Positions 17,638 through 26,807 of a DNA stretch of 64,000 bases are shown here, in pieces. The DNA is taken from contig NZ_OZ244997.1 of assembly GCF_965223285.1 (NCBI RefSeq), positions 3,596,001 through 3,660,000 on the forward strand, read 5' to 3'. Position 1 is the first letter of the stretch. Every line of letters starts with the position of its first letter. The DNA is from Leptofilum sp965223285 (lineage in GTDB: Bacteria > Chloroflexota > Anaerolineae > Promineifilales > Promineifilaceae). The notes under the pieces are model-generated. The model had not been told where the DNA came from, searched no databases, and worked only from the letters and a program-made list of their open reading frames with translations. The translations under genes were made by a program, and so were the position numbers.

Positions 17638-20169
17638 CTAACGACCCATGACCCGCGCTAAGGTGTCGCAGGCGGGGCAGCCGCCGTTTTGGCGGATCAT
17701 GGCATAGCCTGCCTGCGGGTCATCGCCCCAGTGGGTAAAGTCCACATTAAAGACGATGATTAGCCGCACTTTGCCCGTGTTGGCCGCCACACCTACCGCC
17801 TCGGCCAGCCAGCCCGCATGTTGGTCCACCGTCGTGCCTGCCGCCCAGCCAAACCGCTCCGGTACGCCCCCATAATCTTCCCCAGATAAGTAGCCCAATT
17901 CAGTAAAACAAACCGGTTTGCCTAGCTGCGCATACACGTTCAGTGTGGGCAGCAAATACCAACTGTAATGGGCACTGCCCGTGGGGTGCCCGGACACGGT
18001 GGAGGGGGAACTGGCTCCGGCATTGTAATGTGCCCCGATGCAGTCGGCGTAGTTGCCGCCGCCCGCGGCCAGCACCCCGGCCATGTAGCGGTTATCGGCC
18101 CAGGCGTTGGTGTTGTTGTCAAAGCCGGTGGGCGCGGGCGCACCGCTAATCACCATCACGTTGGGGTTGGCAGCTTTAATGGCATTGTAGGCGGGCGCCA
18201 GCATGTTGTTGACGTAGCTGGCGGGGTCAATCTGCCCGGCAGGCCATTCAAAATCAATGTTCATCTCGTTCCACACTTCGATGGCGTCTGGCCCCAATGC
18301 GGCCACGCCCGCCAGAAATTCGACATAGGCACCAAAGTTAATACTCTCCGGGTAGGTGTTGGCGCCGGGAATGCTTAACAGCACTTTGAAGCCGAGGGCG
18401 TGGGCATCGTTGATCCGCCCGGCTAAATCGTTGGGATTGTCGCTTTCGCCCCATTTGTGCTGGAATTTCACCCAGGTCATGCCGGAGGCTGCCATGAGGT
18501 GGGGTGCGCTAAAGGAGTGGGTTTGCCCGCCCAATTCAAAGCCGCCGACTGCCACGGGTGGGGCAGAAACGGGCGGCGGTGGGCCAGAAGGCGGCGCGGG
18601 CGCAGGTGTTTCTCCGGCGACGGGGTCGTCGGCGGGGGCGGGTGTGGGGGCAGGTGCCTCCGCGATGGTGGCGGCTGGGGCTTCTACGACGATGTCGGAC
18701 AAATCTTCCAGCGCATCGACTTCAACGGCGGCATCCAATTCAACCAACGAGGCGGCGACCCAGCCGGTTTGCGCCCCGTCACTGTTTTCAAAGGGAATGT
18801 AGAACCAGTAGCCAAATTCATCTCGCCCCAAGAGTTCAATTTCACTGTCGCGCAGGAGGATACCAGGGAATTTAGCGTACCCTTCGCCAGGGCCGGTGCG
18901 TACGAAAGCATTGACCTTTAGAATGCCGGTGGCGATAGTGGCAGCGTCGTCACCCTCAGCAACTTCTTCTGACGTCTCGGCCGCGGCGACGGTAATGGGC
19001 AGGGTGCCTAAAGCAAAGGTTTCCTCGCCAGAGACAAAATCGGCCTGGACTGTGAAGTCGCTCGGTTCAGCGGCCCCGGCCCAACTGAAGGTTGTGGTGC
19101 TGCCGCTTTCAGTGGCGATGACGTTTTCCGCGTCATCCAACACGGTCCAGATAATGGCTGGCTCGGTGACCTGAGCAGCATCAGACAGGTTAACCGGGGT
19201 GGTGAAGGCGACGCCTTGGAGATTGTAGGGTACGGCCGTTTCCATCCTCATCATCACAGCAGTCGAGGGTACTAACCAAACTGTCTCCTCACCCACCGTG
19301 TACCGGTACGCAGAAGCCGCTTCATCCCACTCAATCGCCGAAACAGCCCCTGAAAGCGCCACCTCAACGGCCGTTTCCGGCGTGACCAGTTCCGCATCCC
19401 CCACAACTTCCAGCGCACCAAAGTGGGCCACCAACGCGTCGGGAGACAGTGCCGTCCACGCCTCGCCAGACTGGACCACTGGCCCAGTGGGAATGAGCGC
19501 CACCAGCTTGCGCCGATCAATGTTGTCCGTAGCCCAGGTGAGAATTTGCTCGACAGCCCCATCCTCACCGTACGCGTGCGGATCGAGTGGAAGCTGAAGG
19601 TAAACCGTGTCTGCGTTTTCGCCCAAGGCAATCGACTGTTCATCCAGGCCGCTGGCGTCTTGCGGCACAGACAAGGTGAGGTCACCTGCGTCATCGCGCC
19701 AAACTTCACCGATTGTGGGTGCATCTGGCGCGTCGGCCTGCACCAGGGCAACGGCCTGGTACAAGGTTTGGTCGGCGGTGTGGCGCTGCCCGGTGGCAGC
19801 ATCAAACGTGGAGGGGATAAAGACCCAGCGCGTGCCGTCCCAGCCGTACAAATCGAGCAGATTTGCCTCGGCATCAGCGGGAACGTCCACAGCGATCTCT
19901 TCTCCCTCAATGGCCTGCACGTCACCCACCAAATTGAGGCCATCTGGCAGCGGGGCAACGTCAGCTTCCGGGTTTTCTTCTACCTCGGTAGCTTCTGTGG
20001 GGGGAACGGCCGTTTCGCTGACGGTTGCTGTTGCCGCCACCGGTTGATCATCAGCCTGCTCCTCCTGGCAACCAACAATCAGCAACAACGTGACCATAAA
20101 AGCCATCAACAAGAAAAATTTACGCTTTTGGCCATTTAATTTCGCTGGAACCGTCAGTTTACTTCCCAT
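17638..20169 (-). CDS. Lipoprotein with bacterial SH3 domain and glycosidase-like TIM barrel
   Basis: I start at the ATG at 20169 (843 codons) because GGAGGTGG lies just upstream. The frame also opens at a GTG at 20202. A hydrophobic stretch ends in the lipobox LLIVGC, so the mature protein should be a lipid-anchored surface protein. A low-complexity Glu/Thr/Ala region and Ig-like or uncharacterised segments follow. An SH3b domain lies at about 418-486 (VNAFVRTGPGEGYAKF). After a Pro/Ala linker comes a C-terminal domain of about 300 residues like clan GH-A glycosidases (GMTWVKFQHKWGES, EVWNEMNID, CFTELGYLSGEDYG), where the two glutamates fit the acid/base and nucleophile. It probably acts on cell-wall or environmental polysaccharide. 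The exact family is uncertain. Confidence 0.78.
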   Translation of the reverse strand: MGSKLTVPAKLNGQKRKFFLLMAFMVTLLLIVGCQEEQADDQPVAATATVSETAVPPTEATEVEENPEADVAPLPDGLNLVGDVQAIEGEEIAVDVPADAEANLLDLYGWDGTRWVFIPSTFDAATGQRHTADQTLYQAVALVQADAPDAPTIGEVWRDDAGDLTLSVPQDASGLDEQSIALGENADTVYLQLPLDPHAYGEDGAVEQILTWATDNIDRRKLVALIPTGPVVQSGEAWTALSPDALVAHFGALEVVGDAELVTPETAVEVALSGAVSAIEWDEAASAYRYTVGEETVWLVPSTAVMMRMETAVPYNLQGVAFTTPVNLSDAAQVTEPAIIWTVLDDAENVIATESGSTTTFSWAGAAEPSDFTVQADFVSGEETFALGTLPITVAAAETSEEVAEGDDAATIATGILKVNAFVRTGPGEGYAKFPGILLRDSEIELLGRDEFGYWFYIPFENSDGAQTGWVAASLVELDAAVEVDALEDLSDIVVEAPAATIAEAPAPTPAPADDPVAGETPAPAPPSGPPPPVSAPPVAVGGFELGGQTHSFSAPHLMAASGMTWVKFQHKWGESDNPNDLAGRINDAHALGFKVLLSIPGANTYPESINFGAYVEFLAGVAALGPDAIEVWNEMNIDFEWPAGQIDPASYVNNMLAPAYNAIKAANPNVMVISGAPAPTGFDNNTNAWADNRYMAGVLAAGGGNYADCIGAHYNAGASSPSTVSGHPTGSAHYSWYLLPTLNVYAQLGKPVCFTELGYLSGEDYGGVPERFGWAAGTTVDQHAGWLAEAVGVAANTGKVRLIIVFNVDFTHWGDDPQAGYAMIRQNGGCPACDTLARVMGR

Positions 20170-20373
20170 GATCCGCCACCTCCGAGGATTGTTTTCGGAC
20201 ACATTTTTTTGCTACTCAAAATCAAAGTGAATTGGCTACCGCATTGCAAGGCACGCCCATTTTAACACATGGCCCTATTGATTCGTAGCAATTCACGAAG
20301 AAGAAGGGGCAAATTGCATACTCGGTTTTTCTTCCATGCGCGCGTAGGCACAAATACCCCTACTACCTATGAA

Positions 20374-20443
20374 AGGCCCGATGGGCCTATTTTTCAAGCC
20401 CAGTTGGGCTTCCACAACTAGCCGGATGGCTTTAGCCTCCGGC
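20374..20443. terminator. Three tandem hairpins after the HAD gene
   Basis: Three hairpins stand in a row: AGGCCC-GAT-GGGCCT (20374-20388, followed on the plus strand by ATTTTT), AAGCCCA-GT-TGGGCTT (20396-20411) and GCCGGA...TCCGGC (20421-20443). They occupy the 323-base gap between the HAD stop and the lipoprotein start and may end transcription of the HAD gene. The rest of the gap (20170-20373) shows no gene. Confidence 0.5.
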
Positions 20444-20492
20444 GATGCGGCGATATGCGATGACCCTACGAGGAGAAAAATTGGGGGCAAAA

Positions 20493-21233
20493 TTATAGCA
20501 GCAAGATAAGCTGGGTGAGGTTGGTAACGCGGTGGACATTTGCTGGGAGGAAGTCGGGCTGCTGCCGCTCGTAGCGGTCAATCCAAACTCCACCAGCGTA
20601 GCCGCCGGGCTGTACGGCCGCTTTGGCATCCACCTCTAAATTATCCCCCACGTACAGACAGTTGGCCGGTTTCTGACGCAGCTTGCTTGCGGCTCGCTGG
20701 AAGATCGTTTTGCCCGGCTTGTGTACCCCCACTTCCTCGCTGATCGTAATTCGGGTTTGGGGGATGATGTCGCCCACAAGCTGCTCAATGGTGCTGCGTA
20801 CGGAGGATGAGTGGTTAGAGAGGATGCCTAGCTTCAGGTTTCGGTCTTGCAATGCGCGCAGGGTAGGCCGCACATCATCGAACAAAAAGTGGGGCAATAA
20901 CCCGTAGCCCGCATACACTTCGTAGGCAAATTCATAACTGTCGTCGGGATGGTTGAGGCGGCGCAGCAGCTCCCGGTACAGTCGGATAATCTCCCGCTTC
21001 TTTTGCGGCCTCAGTGACCCCATCATCTTGCCGCTGGCAATGTCTGCTTCCAGCGATTTTTGGGCGGCGGTGACGTCCGCCTCGGTGCAAACGACGCCAT
21101 ATTTTTGGAACAACGTGGTGGTGCGGGCCACATGGGAAACGTACAGCCCCAGCGAATATGCCAGCGTGAAATCCCAATCAAAGAGAACGGCCGTTACTGT
21201 CCCAACTTGCCGTGCGCTCTGCGATGAACTCAT
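20493..21233 (-). CDS. HAD-superfamily hydrolase
   Basis: The protein has 246 residues with all four HAD motifs: FDWDFTLAYS (nucleophile and acid Asp), LGILSNHSSS (motif II Ser), VHKPGKTIFQRA (motif III Lys) and YVGDNLEVDAKAA (motif IV Asp). The helical cap between motifs I and II is that of the subclass I phosphatases (phosphoglycolate phosphatase or haloacid dehalogenase-like). It is a soluble cytoplasmic phosphatase, most likely for a small phosphorylated metabolite; the substrate is unknown. The start ATG has an AAGG site. It stands alone, transcribed away from the PBP gene's end, with hairpins after its stop. Confidence 0.85.
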   Translation of the reverse strand: MSSSQSARQVGTVTAVLFDWDFTLAYSLGLYVSHVARTTTLFQKYGVVCTEADVTAAQKSLEADIASGKMMGSLRPQKKREIIRLYRELLRRLNHPDDSYEFAYEVYAGYGLLPHFLFDDVRPTLRALQDRNLKLGILSNHSSSVRSTIEQLVGDIIPQTRITISEEVGVHKPGKTIFQRAASKLRQKPANCLYVGDNLEVDAKAAVQPGGYAGGVWIDRYERQQPDFLPANVHRVTNLTQLILLL

Positions 21234-21446
21234 ACATCAACCTTGCCTGAATGTGATCTATCATGACTTGCCATTGTACTTTTATGGACAAGGCGATGGC
21301 GTGAAGGTCACATCAAAACTGGCCTGAATGCTAATTTCCGTGGGAATTGGCGTGCATTTTCACGCAAAATTTGGGCAACTTGGCGACTGATTGGACCAGT
21401 TGCGATTGGAACCGAACAATTTAACGGGCAATACACTTAACTCACG

Positions 21447-21486
21447 CAAAGTCGCAAAGGAAAAACATGGTTCCTTTGCGACTTTG
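21447..21486. repeat. Perfect 16-bp hairpin of the CGCAAAG type
   Basis: CAAAGTCGCAAAGGAA at 21447-21462 pairs exactly with 21471-21486, with an 8-base loop. It lies 14 bases past the PBP stop, and a related CGCAAAG-rich structure occurs at 52656-52726. It may end PBP transcription, but there is no clear T-run, so a dispersed repeat is as likely. Confidence 0.75.
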
Positions 21487-21499
21487 TATGAAATTTTTT

Positions 21500-24400
21500 C
21501 TACGGCGTCGGGGTGGCACTGGGGATGGCGGTTCCCGTAGGAACGGCCGTTCCCGTTGGCGTGCTCTCTGTGGTGGGCGTGGCGGTGCCAGTTGGCTCAT
21601 TGGTGGGCGTTGCCGTAGGTGTCTGCGTTGGTGTGGCCGTTGAGGTAGCCGTCGGTGTGGCCGTTGGCGTTGGTTCCAGCAGCGTCACCGTCACCCGCTC
21701 TTCGGCGATGGCTCGATCTTCCTCCGGCGTGCTGGGATTATCCGGGCCAAACAGCAGCACGCGAATCGTCAGTGGCCCAGCGTAGCTCAGCGAAGATGTG
21801 TCCCACTCGGCCAGCAATCCGTTTTCCACACTCAAATCTTGCCGCTCCTGCACCAAGCCCCAGCCACCTGGATCGTTGCCAAAGCCGTACTCCACTTGGT
21901 AGCCACCAAAGCCCGGCGCACTCACCGAACCTCGAATTTCCACGGTATCAATAATCTCGCTGCCCGCCGCTGGCTGGCTAATCACAATTTGTGGGCGAGC
22001 TGTATTTGCATCGCACGATTGGGTTGGCGGCAGGCGCAGCGGCACGGCGATGTTGCGGCTGTTGGCCCATGCCTGGCCAGCGGACGACTCTTCCAGCCAA
22101 TCCTGTGCTACCGTTTCCTCACGCGCATCCACGGTTTCGCCACCGCTTACGAGCAGGGTAAAGAAGCTGGCCGAGTACACATTCTCGGCGCAAAATTCAT
22201 TGGCTTGCAAGCCTGTCCATAAATCTAGCTGCACTGCCTGAATGAAATCTTGCTCGCTGCTCAAAGGCGGCTGGTCTTCGGCAAAGCGCTCGATGCGGCG
22301 ATCGATGCAGTCGTTGCCGGGGCGGGTGCCAGAATCGCTGCAAATCTCGATGTCTACCACGCTAGACGGCCGTACAAACTCCACCGGCTGCCTATTGGCC
22401 AAAAACTGCGTCATGAAGCTGTTCCAGATAGGCGAGGCCACACGCGTGCCGGACTGTCCCTCGCCGATTGGTTCATTATTGGTGTTGCCCACCCAAACGA
22501 CCGTAACCACCTGCGGCGTGTACCCAATCGTCCAGCCATCCCGCACGTCAAACTGGTCGGTGCCAGACGTACCCGTTTTGGCCGCCACCCGATGGCCAGG
22601 GATGACCAACGTATTGTTCGTGCCAAACTCTGGCTGGCGGGCACTGTTGTCCGACAAAATATCGCTCAACAAAAAAGCGTGTTCTGGGCGCACCACCTGC
22701 GTCACCGCTGGATCGGGGGCCAGTTCCTGGAACAAGATTTCGCCTGCACTGTTTTCGATGCGGCGGATGGTGAACGGAGGCACAAAGTTGCCCTGATTGG
22801 CCAGCGTACCAAACGCGCCAGCCATCTCCAGTGGACTAATTTCGCCACCGCCCAGCGACAGTGCCAGGCCGTAATTGCGTGGCGCACTTTGCTCCACACA
22901 GCCCGGGTCTTGCAGCGAAGCCAGCCCAATTTTTTGCACATTGTCAATAAAGTTGCACACGCCCACAAACTCTAATGCTTTGACTGCCGGAATGTTGTAG
23001 GAGTTGCCCAGCGACGGCCGTAAGCGCAGCGGGCCATGAAATTCATTGTCGTAATTTTTGGGCTCATACGGTGGATTCGTGCCGTTGGGGAACGACGTTG
23101 GCACATCCCAAATTAGCGTCGCGGGCGTCCAGCCCTGCTCCATAGCAGAAAGGTATACAAATGGTTTAATGGTTGAACCGGGCTGACGAGGCGCCAGCGC
23201 CATGTTCACCTGGCCGCTAATTGCCTCATCGTCAAAATCGACGCTGCCCACCAACGCCAAAATCTCCCCGGTGGATGGCTCTAGCACCACCATCGCCGCA
23301 TTATTGGCCCCGGCCGCGTTGATATTGGGGCGGGCGTTGGCCAGCGTCGTTTCCGCTAACTGTTGGGCGGTAGGGTCTAGCGTCGTGTGAATCCGCAGGC
23401 CGCCCCGATAAATATTTTGCGCCCCCAGCATCTCTTCCGCCTGCTGCAGCACCGTGATGCTGAAGTGAGGATAGGTGATTTCTCGCACGGGCGGCGTCAT
23501 GTCGTAAATGAATGCGCCCGTTTCATTGAGAGCCGCCTGTGCTTCGGCGGTGGAGATATACTGCTCAGAAGCCATGAGCGTTAGCACTTCAGATTGGCGG
23601 CCTAGTGCCAGAAGCGGGGCCGTGTACGGGTCCCAACTGGCGGGGGATTGGGGCAATCCTGCCAGCAAAGAGGCTTCCGCCAGCGTCAAATCCGCCGCCG
23701 ATTTGTCAAAATAGGTTTCGGCGGCCGCTTCAATGCCGTAGGCTAGATTGCCATAATAAATTTCGTTCAGGTAAATTTCCAGTATGGTGTCTTTTTCGTA
23801 GGTGTTAAACATCTCGGCCGCCAGGATAATTTCGCGCACTTTGCGGCGGAAGGTGCGCTCGGCGCGCTCCTCCTCATCCAGCAAGGTGGCGCGCACCACC
23901 TGCTGCGTGATGGTGCTGGCACCGGAGACGGCTTCGCCTTCCTGCGCGGCTTGCAAAATAGCGCGGGCGATGGCAATCGTATCGAAGCCGAAATTCTCGT
24001 AAAAGCGAGAATCCTCGGTAGCAATGGTGGCCTGGATGAGGTGTTCAGAGATTTGATCCAGCGGCACGCGGGTGCGGTTACCCACGTTGGGATCAGCCAG
24101 GGAGAGAAGTTCGTTGCCGTTGCGGTCATAAATGCGGGCCGTCTCAAAGGTGCTGACGCGATTTTCCAGCTCCGTAACAGGTGGCAAATCGCTGGCAATA
24201 ACGCGGTAGCCAATGGCTAATCCCGCAGCGGTGAGGGCGAGTGCGACCACGCCCAGCATCAGGCTAATTACCACCCCGCGAATGAGACAGCCGCCCCAAT
24301 TGCGCCGTCCGGGGGCTTGCCGCTTAGGACGCGGCTTGGGTTCTTGCCTGGGCATCACCACCTGTCCAGTAGGCTGCGCTTGGCGTTGTGGCCGTTTGGT

Positions 24401-25051
24401 CTGTGTAGCCTGGTCTGGCTGGCGGCGTGGCGGCTCCCGGCGAGGCCGCGGCTGGGTCGGGGTCGGGGCTTCGCGCCTGGGGCGCATCACGGTGCGCGGG
24501 TCGGGCTGGGCCGGTGGCTGCTGACGGGGATGAATTTGGGTGGGTAGTTCAGAAGGCGGCCGTTCCGGGGCAGGAATGGCTAAATCCGGCGATACTTCGG
24601 TGGCGTCGGGGTCTTCAACGGGCGGCCGTTCGATGGGGCGCAGCTTGGATGGGGTGAGTGGCAATGGCGCAGGTTTGGGCCGCGCTGGCTGGAGCGGAGG
24701 CAAATCGCCCGTGTCTTCATCGTCTGTGTTGGGGATGCCGATAGTGAGGGTTTGCTCGTCATCGGCGGGTTCGGTGGGGGCGTTTTCGGCAGCCACCTCT
24801 TCGCTAGCGGGAACGGCCGTATCCAATTCCTGTTCGGGCGAATCTGCGGCTGTTTGGGGTGTGATTGGTTGAGGCGGCCGTAGGTCTGGCCGCAGGACGA
24901 TGGTTTCTGGCGTTTCTTCATCGCCCGCCTCTTCCATCAAATCAAACAGCGACACCGTGCCAAACGCTTCATCGTCGTTTGGTGGCGGCGTTGGTTTTGG
25001 GGTTTCTTCTGGCTCGTTGGGGGGCAACGGCCGTTCCTGTTCGTCACTCAT
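21500..25051 (-). CDS. Class A penicillin-binding protein (transglycosylase/transpeptidase)
   Basis: The protein has 1183 residues. A long Pro/Arg/Glu-rich cytoplasmic region (about 1-250) precedes one membrane helix (about 252-285). Glycosyltransferase family 51 follows, with TEDSRFYENFGFD (about 345) and GASTITQQVVRATL (about 377). The transpeptidase has the SxxK motif in GSTIKPFVYL (about 622), an SxN-like GNSYN and KTGTSG (about 820). After it come an Ig-like region and a Thr/Pro repeat tail (PTATPTATSTATPTQ). It polymerises and cross-links peptidoglycan outside the membrane. The very long cytoplasmic extension and the TP-rich tail make it much larger than the usual about 700-850 residues. 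Gene boundaries are clear. It is monocistronic as far as seen. Confidence 0.93.
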   Translation of the reverse strand: MSDEQERPLPPNEPEETPKPTPPPNDDEAFGTVSLFDLMEEAGDEETPETIVLRPDLRPPQPITPQTAADSPEQELDTAVPASEEVAAENAPTEPADDEQTLTIGIPNTDDEDTGDLPPLQPARPKPAPLPLTPSKLRPIERPPVEDPDATEVSPDLAIPAPERPPSELPTQIHPRQQPPAQPDPRTVMRPRREAPTPTQPRPRREPPRRQPDQATQTKRPQRQAQPTGQVVMPRQEPKPRPKRQAPGRRNWGGCLIRGVVISLMLGVVALALTAAGLAIGYRVIASDLPPVTELENRVSTFETARIYDRNGNELLSLADPNVGNRTRVPLDQISEHLIQATIATEDSRFYENFGFDTIAIARAILQAAQEGEAVSGASTITQQVVRATLLDEEERAERTFRRKVREIILAAEMFNTYEKDTILEIYLNEIYYGNLAYGIEAAAETYFDKSAADLTLAEASLLAGLPQSPASWDPYTAPLLALGRQSEVLTLMASEQYISTAEAQAALNETGAFIYDMTPPVREITYPHFSITVLQQAEEMLGAQNIYRGGLRIHTTLDPTAQQLAETTLANARPNINAAGANNAAMVVLEPSTGEILALVGSVDFDDEAISGQVNMALAPRQPGSTIKPFVYLSAMEQGWTPATLIWDVPTSFPNGTNPPYEPKNYDNEFHGPLRLRPSLGNSYNIPAVKALEFVGVCNFIDNVQKIGLASLQDPGCVEQSAPRNYGLALSLGGGEISPLEMAGAFGTLANQGNFVPPFTIRRIENSAGEILFQELAPDPAVTQVVRPEHAFLLSDILSDNSARQPEFGTNNTLVIPGHRVAAKTGTSGTDQFDVRDGWTIGYTPQVVTVVWVGNTNNEPIGEGQSGTRVASPIWNSFMTQFLANRQPVEFVRPSSVVDIEICSDSGTRPGNDCIDRRIERFAEDQPPLSSEQDFIQAVQLDLWTGLQANEFCAENVYSASFFTLLVSGGETVDAREETVAQDWLEESSAGQAWANSRNIAVPLRLPPTQSCDANTARPQIVISQPAAGSEIIDTVEIRGSVSAPGFGGYQVEYGFGNDPGGWGLVQERQDLSVENGLLAEWDTSSLSYAGPLTIRVLLFGPDNPSTPEEDRAIAEERVTVTLLEPTPTATPTATSTATPTQTPTATPTNEPTGTATPTTESTPTGTAVPTGTAIPSATPTP

Positions 25052-25194
25052 TCGTTAAAAAAATCGCCTTTATCATGGACACTGTTTTGTATAAATCCCC
25101 AGACCCACCCTCACTGTTTAATAAACCTGCACACGGTAGTAACTTTTACATTACCCGATACGCTTGTAACATTACGAGGCGTACCCTGTAAGGT

Positions 25195-25266
25195 GGGGAG
25201 TCGAACCCCAAAGTCCCTCGACTTTACCAGGAGCCAATTTACCCAATTGGCGGGGTTTGTGCCCGC
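25195..25266 (-). other. Row of four hairpins including a tRNA-like T-arm
   Basis: Read on the minus strand, four stem-loops follow one another: GCGGG/CCCGC with a 7-base loop (25250-25266), CCAATT/AATTGG (25234-25250), AAAGTC/GACTTT (25210-25225) and GGGG-TTCGACT-CCCC (25195-25209). The last is a standard tRNA T-arm. The sequence after it (ACCTTAC) has no 5' partner for an acceptor stem, so I cannot call a tRNA. It may be a tRNA relic or an uncharacterised structured RNA upstream of the PBP gene. The remaining gap 25052-25194 shows nothing else. Confidence 0.4.
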
Positions 25267-25299
25267 TTTTACCAAACAGCTACCAGCAAAACAGTTCCG

Positions 25300-25758
25300 T
25301 TAATCTATAAGGTCTGTCGTCCAATTTACTGCCTGAATTGCGGCATCCAACTCTCGATGCTCCCGCGCCAGGCTGTCGGCAGTTTGTTGTATTTCCGAAA
25401 TATTGACCGTACTTACAAATTTGATTTCTGAACGCGTGAAACGGCCTTGCGTGATCGTGGCCGCCTTCGCTAAATCGCGATAAACGCCATGCTTCAATTT
25501 TAGTATGTCTCGCAAGGCCAAAGCGTCTGCAACTGTGGTTTCGTTATCCAAATATGTATTGACGTTCGTGCGATTGATTTTTTGAATGAGTGAAGATAGC
25601 GTGGCAGCCAGTTCTTCAAGTTCGTCGATTAGCTCAGCTGGTGATTCTCCAGGCTTATCGCCCTGCTGAACTTTGGCATTGTCAAGAAGCCGCTGTTTTA
25701 ATTGTTCAATTCGCTTTTGGGCATCTGCACGTAAAATAAGTGCTTCTGCAAGTTTCAT
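25300..25758 (-). CDS. DIP1984 family protein
   Basis: The protein has 152 residues and matches the DIP1984 (septicolysin-annotated) family in length and in hallmark strings: MKLAEALILRADAQKRIEQL at the start, INRTNVNT and ETTVADALALRD in the middle. It is almost entirely helical and likely forms a coiled-coil bundle. The biochemical function is not established; the septicolysin label is historical. It has no signal peptide, so it is cytoplasmic. It lies 20 bases after the MaoC-like gene on the same strand and is probably co-transcribed with it. Confidence 0.82.
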   Translation of the reverse strand: MKLAEALILRADAQKRIEQLKQRLLDNAKVQQGDKPGESPAELIDELEELAATLSSLIQKINRTNVNTYLDNETTVADALALRDILKLKHGVYRDLAKAATITQGRFTRSEIKFVSTVNISEIQQTADSLAREHRELDAAIQAVNWTTDLID

Positions 25759-25778
25759 TGTATAGCTCCTCCCTAAGT

Positions 25779-26249
25779 CTACGAATTATTTTGGCTTTTG
25801 ATCAGCATGACCCAATCGCCACGCTGTACCGCTTTGCCATGCTGGTTATAAACGGCGTACTTCATGTTTATGTTCCCGCCGCCCAATCTGCGCAGCGGTT
25901 TCGTCTCGGTGATTTTCAGCTCCACATGAACGGTATCGCCAATAAACACGGGCAAGCTAAATTTGGCACTCAGCTCCCGGAAGGCCAGTACGGTACCTTC
26001 GATAATGCCCGACTGCACGGCTAGCCCGGTGGCGATGGATTGCACCAGCAGCCCATGGGCAATGCGCTGGCCAAAGGTGTCTTTGGCGGCAAACTCAGCA
26101 TCGGTATGAATCTGGTTATAGTCACCCGTCATTCCGGCAAAGTTGACAATGTCGGCTTCGGTGATGGTGCGTGCGGCCGTTATCAACTCCTGCCCCACTT
26201 CAAACTGTTCAAAGTAGCGACCCCGTGGTTGGTAAGTGAGTTTACTCAT
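25779..26249 (-). CDS. MaoC-like hot-dog dehydratase
   Basis: The protein has 156 residues. The hot-dog fold of R-specific enoyl-CoA hydratases is indicated by YFEQFEVGQE at the start and by the catalytic segment ITEADIVNFAGMTGDYNQIH (Asp and His of the hydratase motif), followed by RIAHGLLVQS. Such proteins hydrate or dehydrate acyl-CoA or acyl-ACP esters. The exact substrate is open. It could equally be a mesaconyl/methylmalonyl-type relative, as MaoC proteins are broad. Family confidence is high. Confidence 0.87.
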   Translation of the reverse strand: MSKLTYQPRGRYFEQFEVGQELITAARTITEADIVNFAGMTGDYNQIHTDAEFAAKDTFGQRIAHGLLVQSIATGLAVQSGIIEGTVLAFRELSAKFSLPVFIGDTVHVELKITETKPLRRLGGGNINMKYAVYNQHGKAVQRGDWVMLIKSQNNS

Positions 26250-26279
26250 GCAAAAAACACTCCATAAAAATTCTGTTTG

Positions 26280-26435
26280 TTAGGCTTTTTTCTTACTATC
26301 GTCAAAACAGTGAAAGCAAACTGTATCTAGCGGAGGGGATTCCGTTGACGCAGCCAAGATTATCTCTGCATTTTTTAAATCATTGGCCGCTTTATCGAGC
26401 CACAGCAACGTGTGCTCTTTTGTTTTATCGCTCAT
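26280..26435 (-). pseudogene. Truncated HEPN-domain partner of the MNT protein
   Basis: The frame runs ATG 26435-26433 to TAA 26282-26280 and gives 51 residues, starting MSDKTKEHTLLWLDKAANDL. This is a typical start of the HEPN proteins paired with MNT nucleotidyltransferases (helix with KAANDLKNAE, then PPLDTVCFH). After CFHC the sequence degenerates and stops, so the second half with the R-x4-6-H motif is missing. Its start overlaps the MNT stop by 11 bases, the usual arrangement of the pair. Probably a decayed toxin left beside an intact antitoxin. Confidence 0.65.
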
Positions 26436-26745
26436 ATAAAACCCGTCCCTCAGTTAAGACGGTGTTTACAAATGTTTGCGGTACGTCGCGCCAACGTTCT
26501 ACATCATCGTGGGTATAAAACAAAATGTCTTTTGGCGATGCAAACTGACTTAGCAATATGCGAATATCTAACCCGCGTTTATAACGTGGGAGGTTTTTTT
26601 CCCGGTCAGAGATGATAAGTAAATCAATGTCGCTTTCGTTGGTGGCGTTACCTCTTGCCCAAGAACCAAACAGAATGATTTTGTCGGGCTGATATTCACG
26701 TACAATACAATCTGTAATTAACTTAATCTCTGGATTTTCTTTCAT
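26425..26745 (-). CDS. MNT-type nucleotidyltransferase (antitoxin of MNT/HEPN pair)
   Basis: The protein has 106 residues with the minimal nucleotidyltransferase core: IILFGSWARGNATNESDIDL gives the GS-x10-D-x-D metal-binding motif. A third acidic residue probably lies in RGLDIRILL. In MNT/HEPN modules this protein neutralises the HEPN RNase by adding AMP to it. Here the neighbouring HEPN frame is truncated, so the enzyme may be an orphan. It lies 62 bases upstream of the prfA stop on the same strand but belongs to a separate unit. Confidence 0.85.
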   Translation of the reverse strand: MKENPEIKLITDCIVREYQPDKIILFGSWARGNATNESDIDLLIISDREKNLPRYKRGLDIRILLSQFASPKDILFYTHDDVERWRDVPQTFVNTVLTEGRVLYER

Positions 26746-26807
26746 CGGGTCACCTAAAAAAAGCCCTGACGCTGGTGTAAAAAGCGTTTTCCTGGAAAAG
26801 TAGGAGC

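Noticed and set aside
21500..21700. DNA tandem repeat at the end of the PBP gene
   Set aside because: It is the coding sequence of a Thr/Pro-rich protein tail, not a non-coding repeat.
25195..25266. Complete tRNA or tmRNA gene on the minus strand
   Set aside because: The T-arm is convincing, but no acceptor stem partner, D-arm or tag-coding region can be placed around it.
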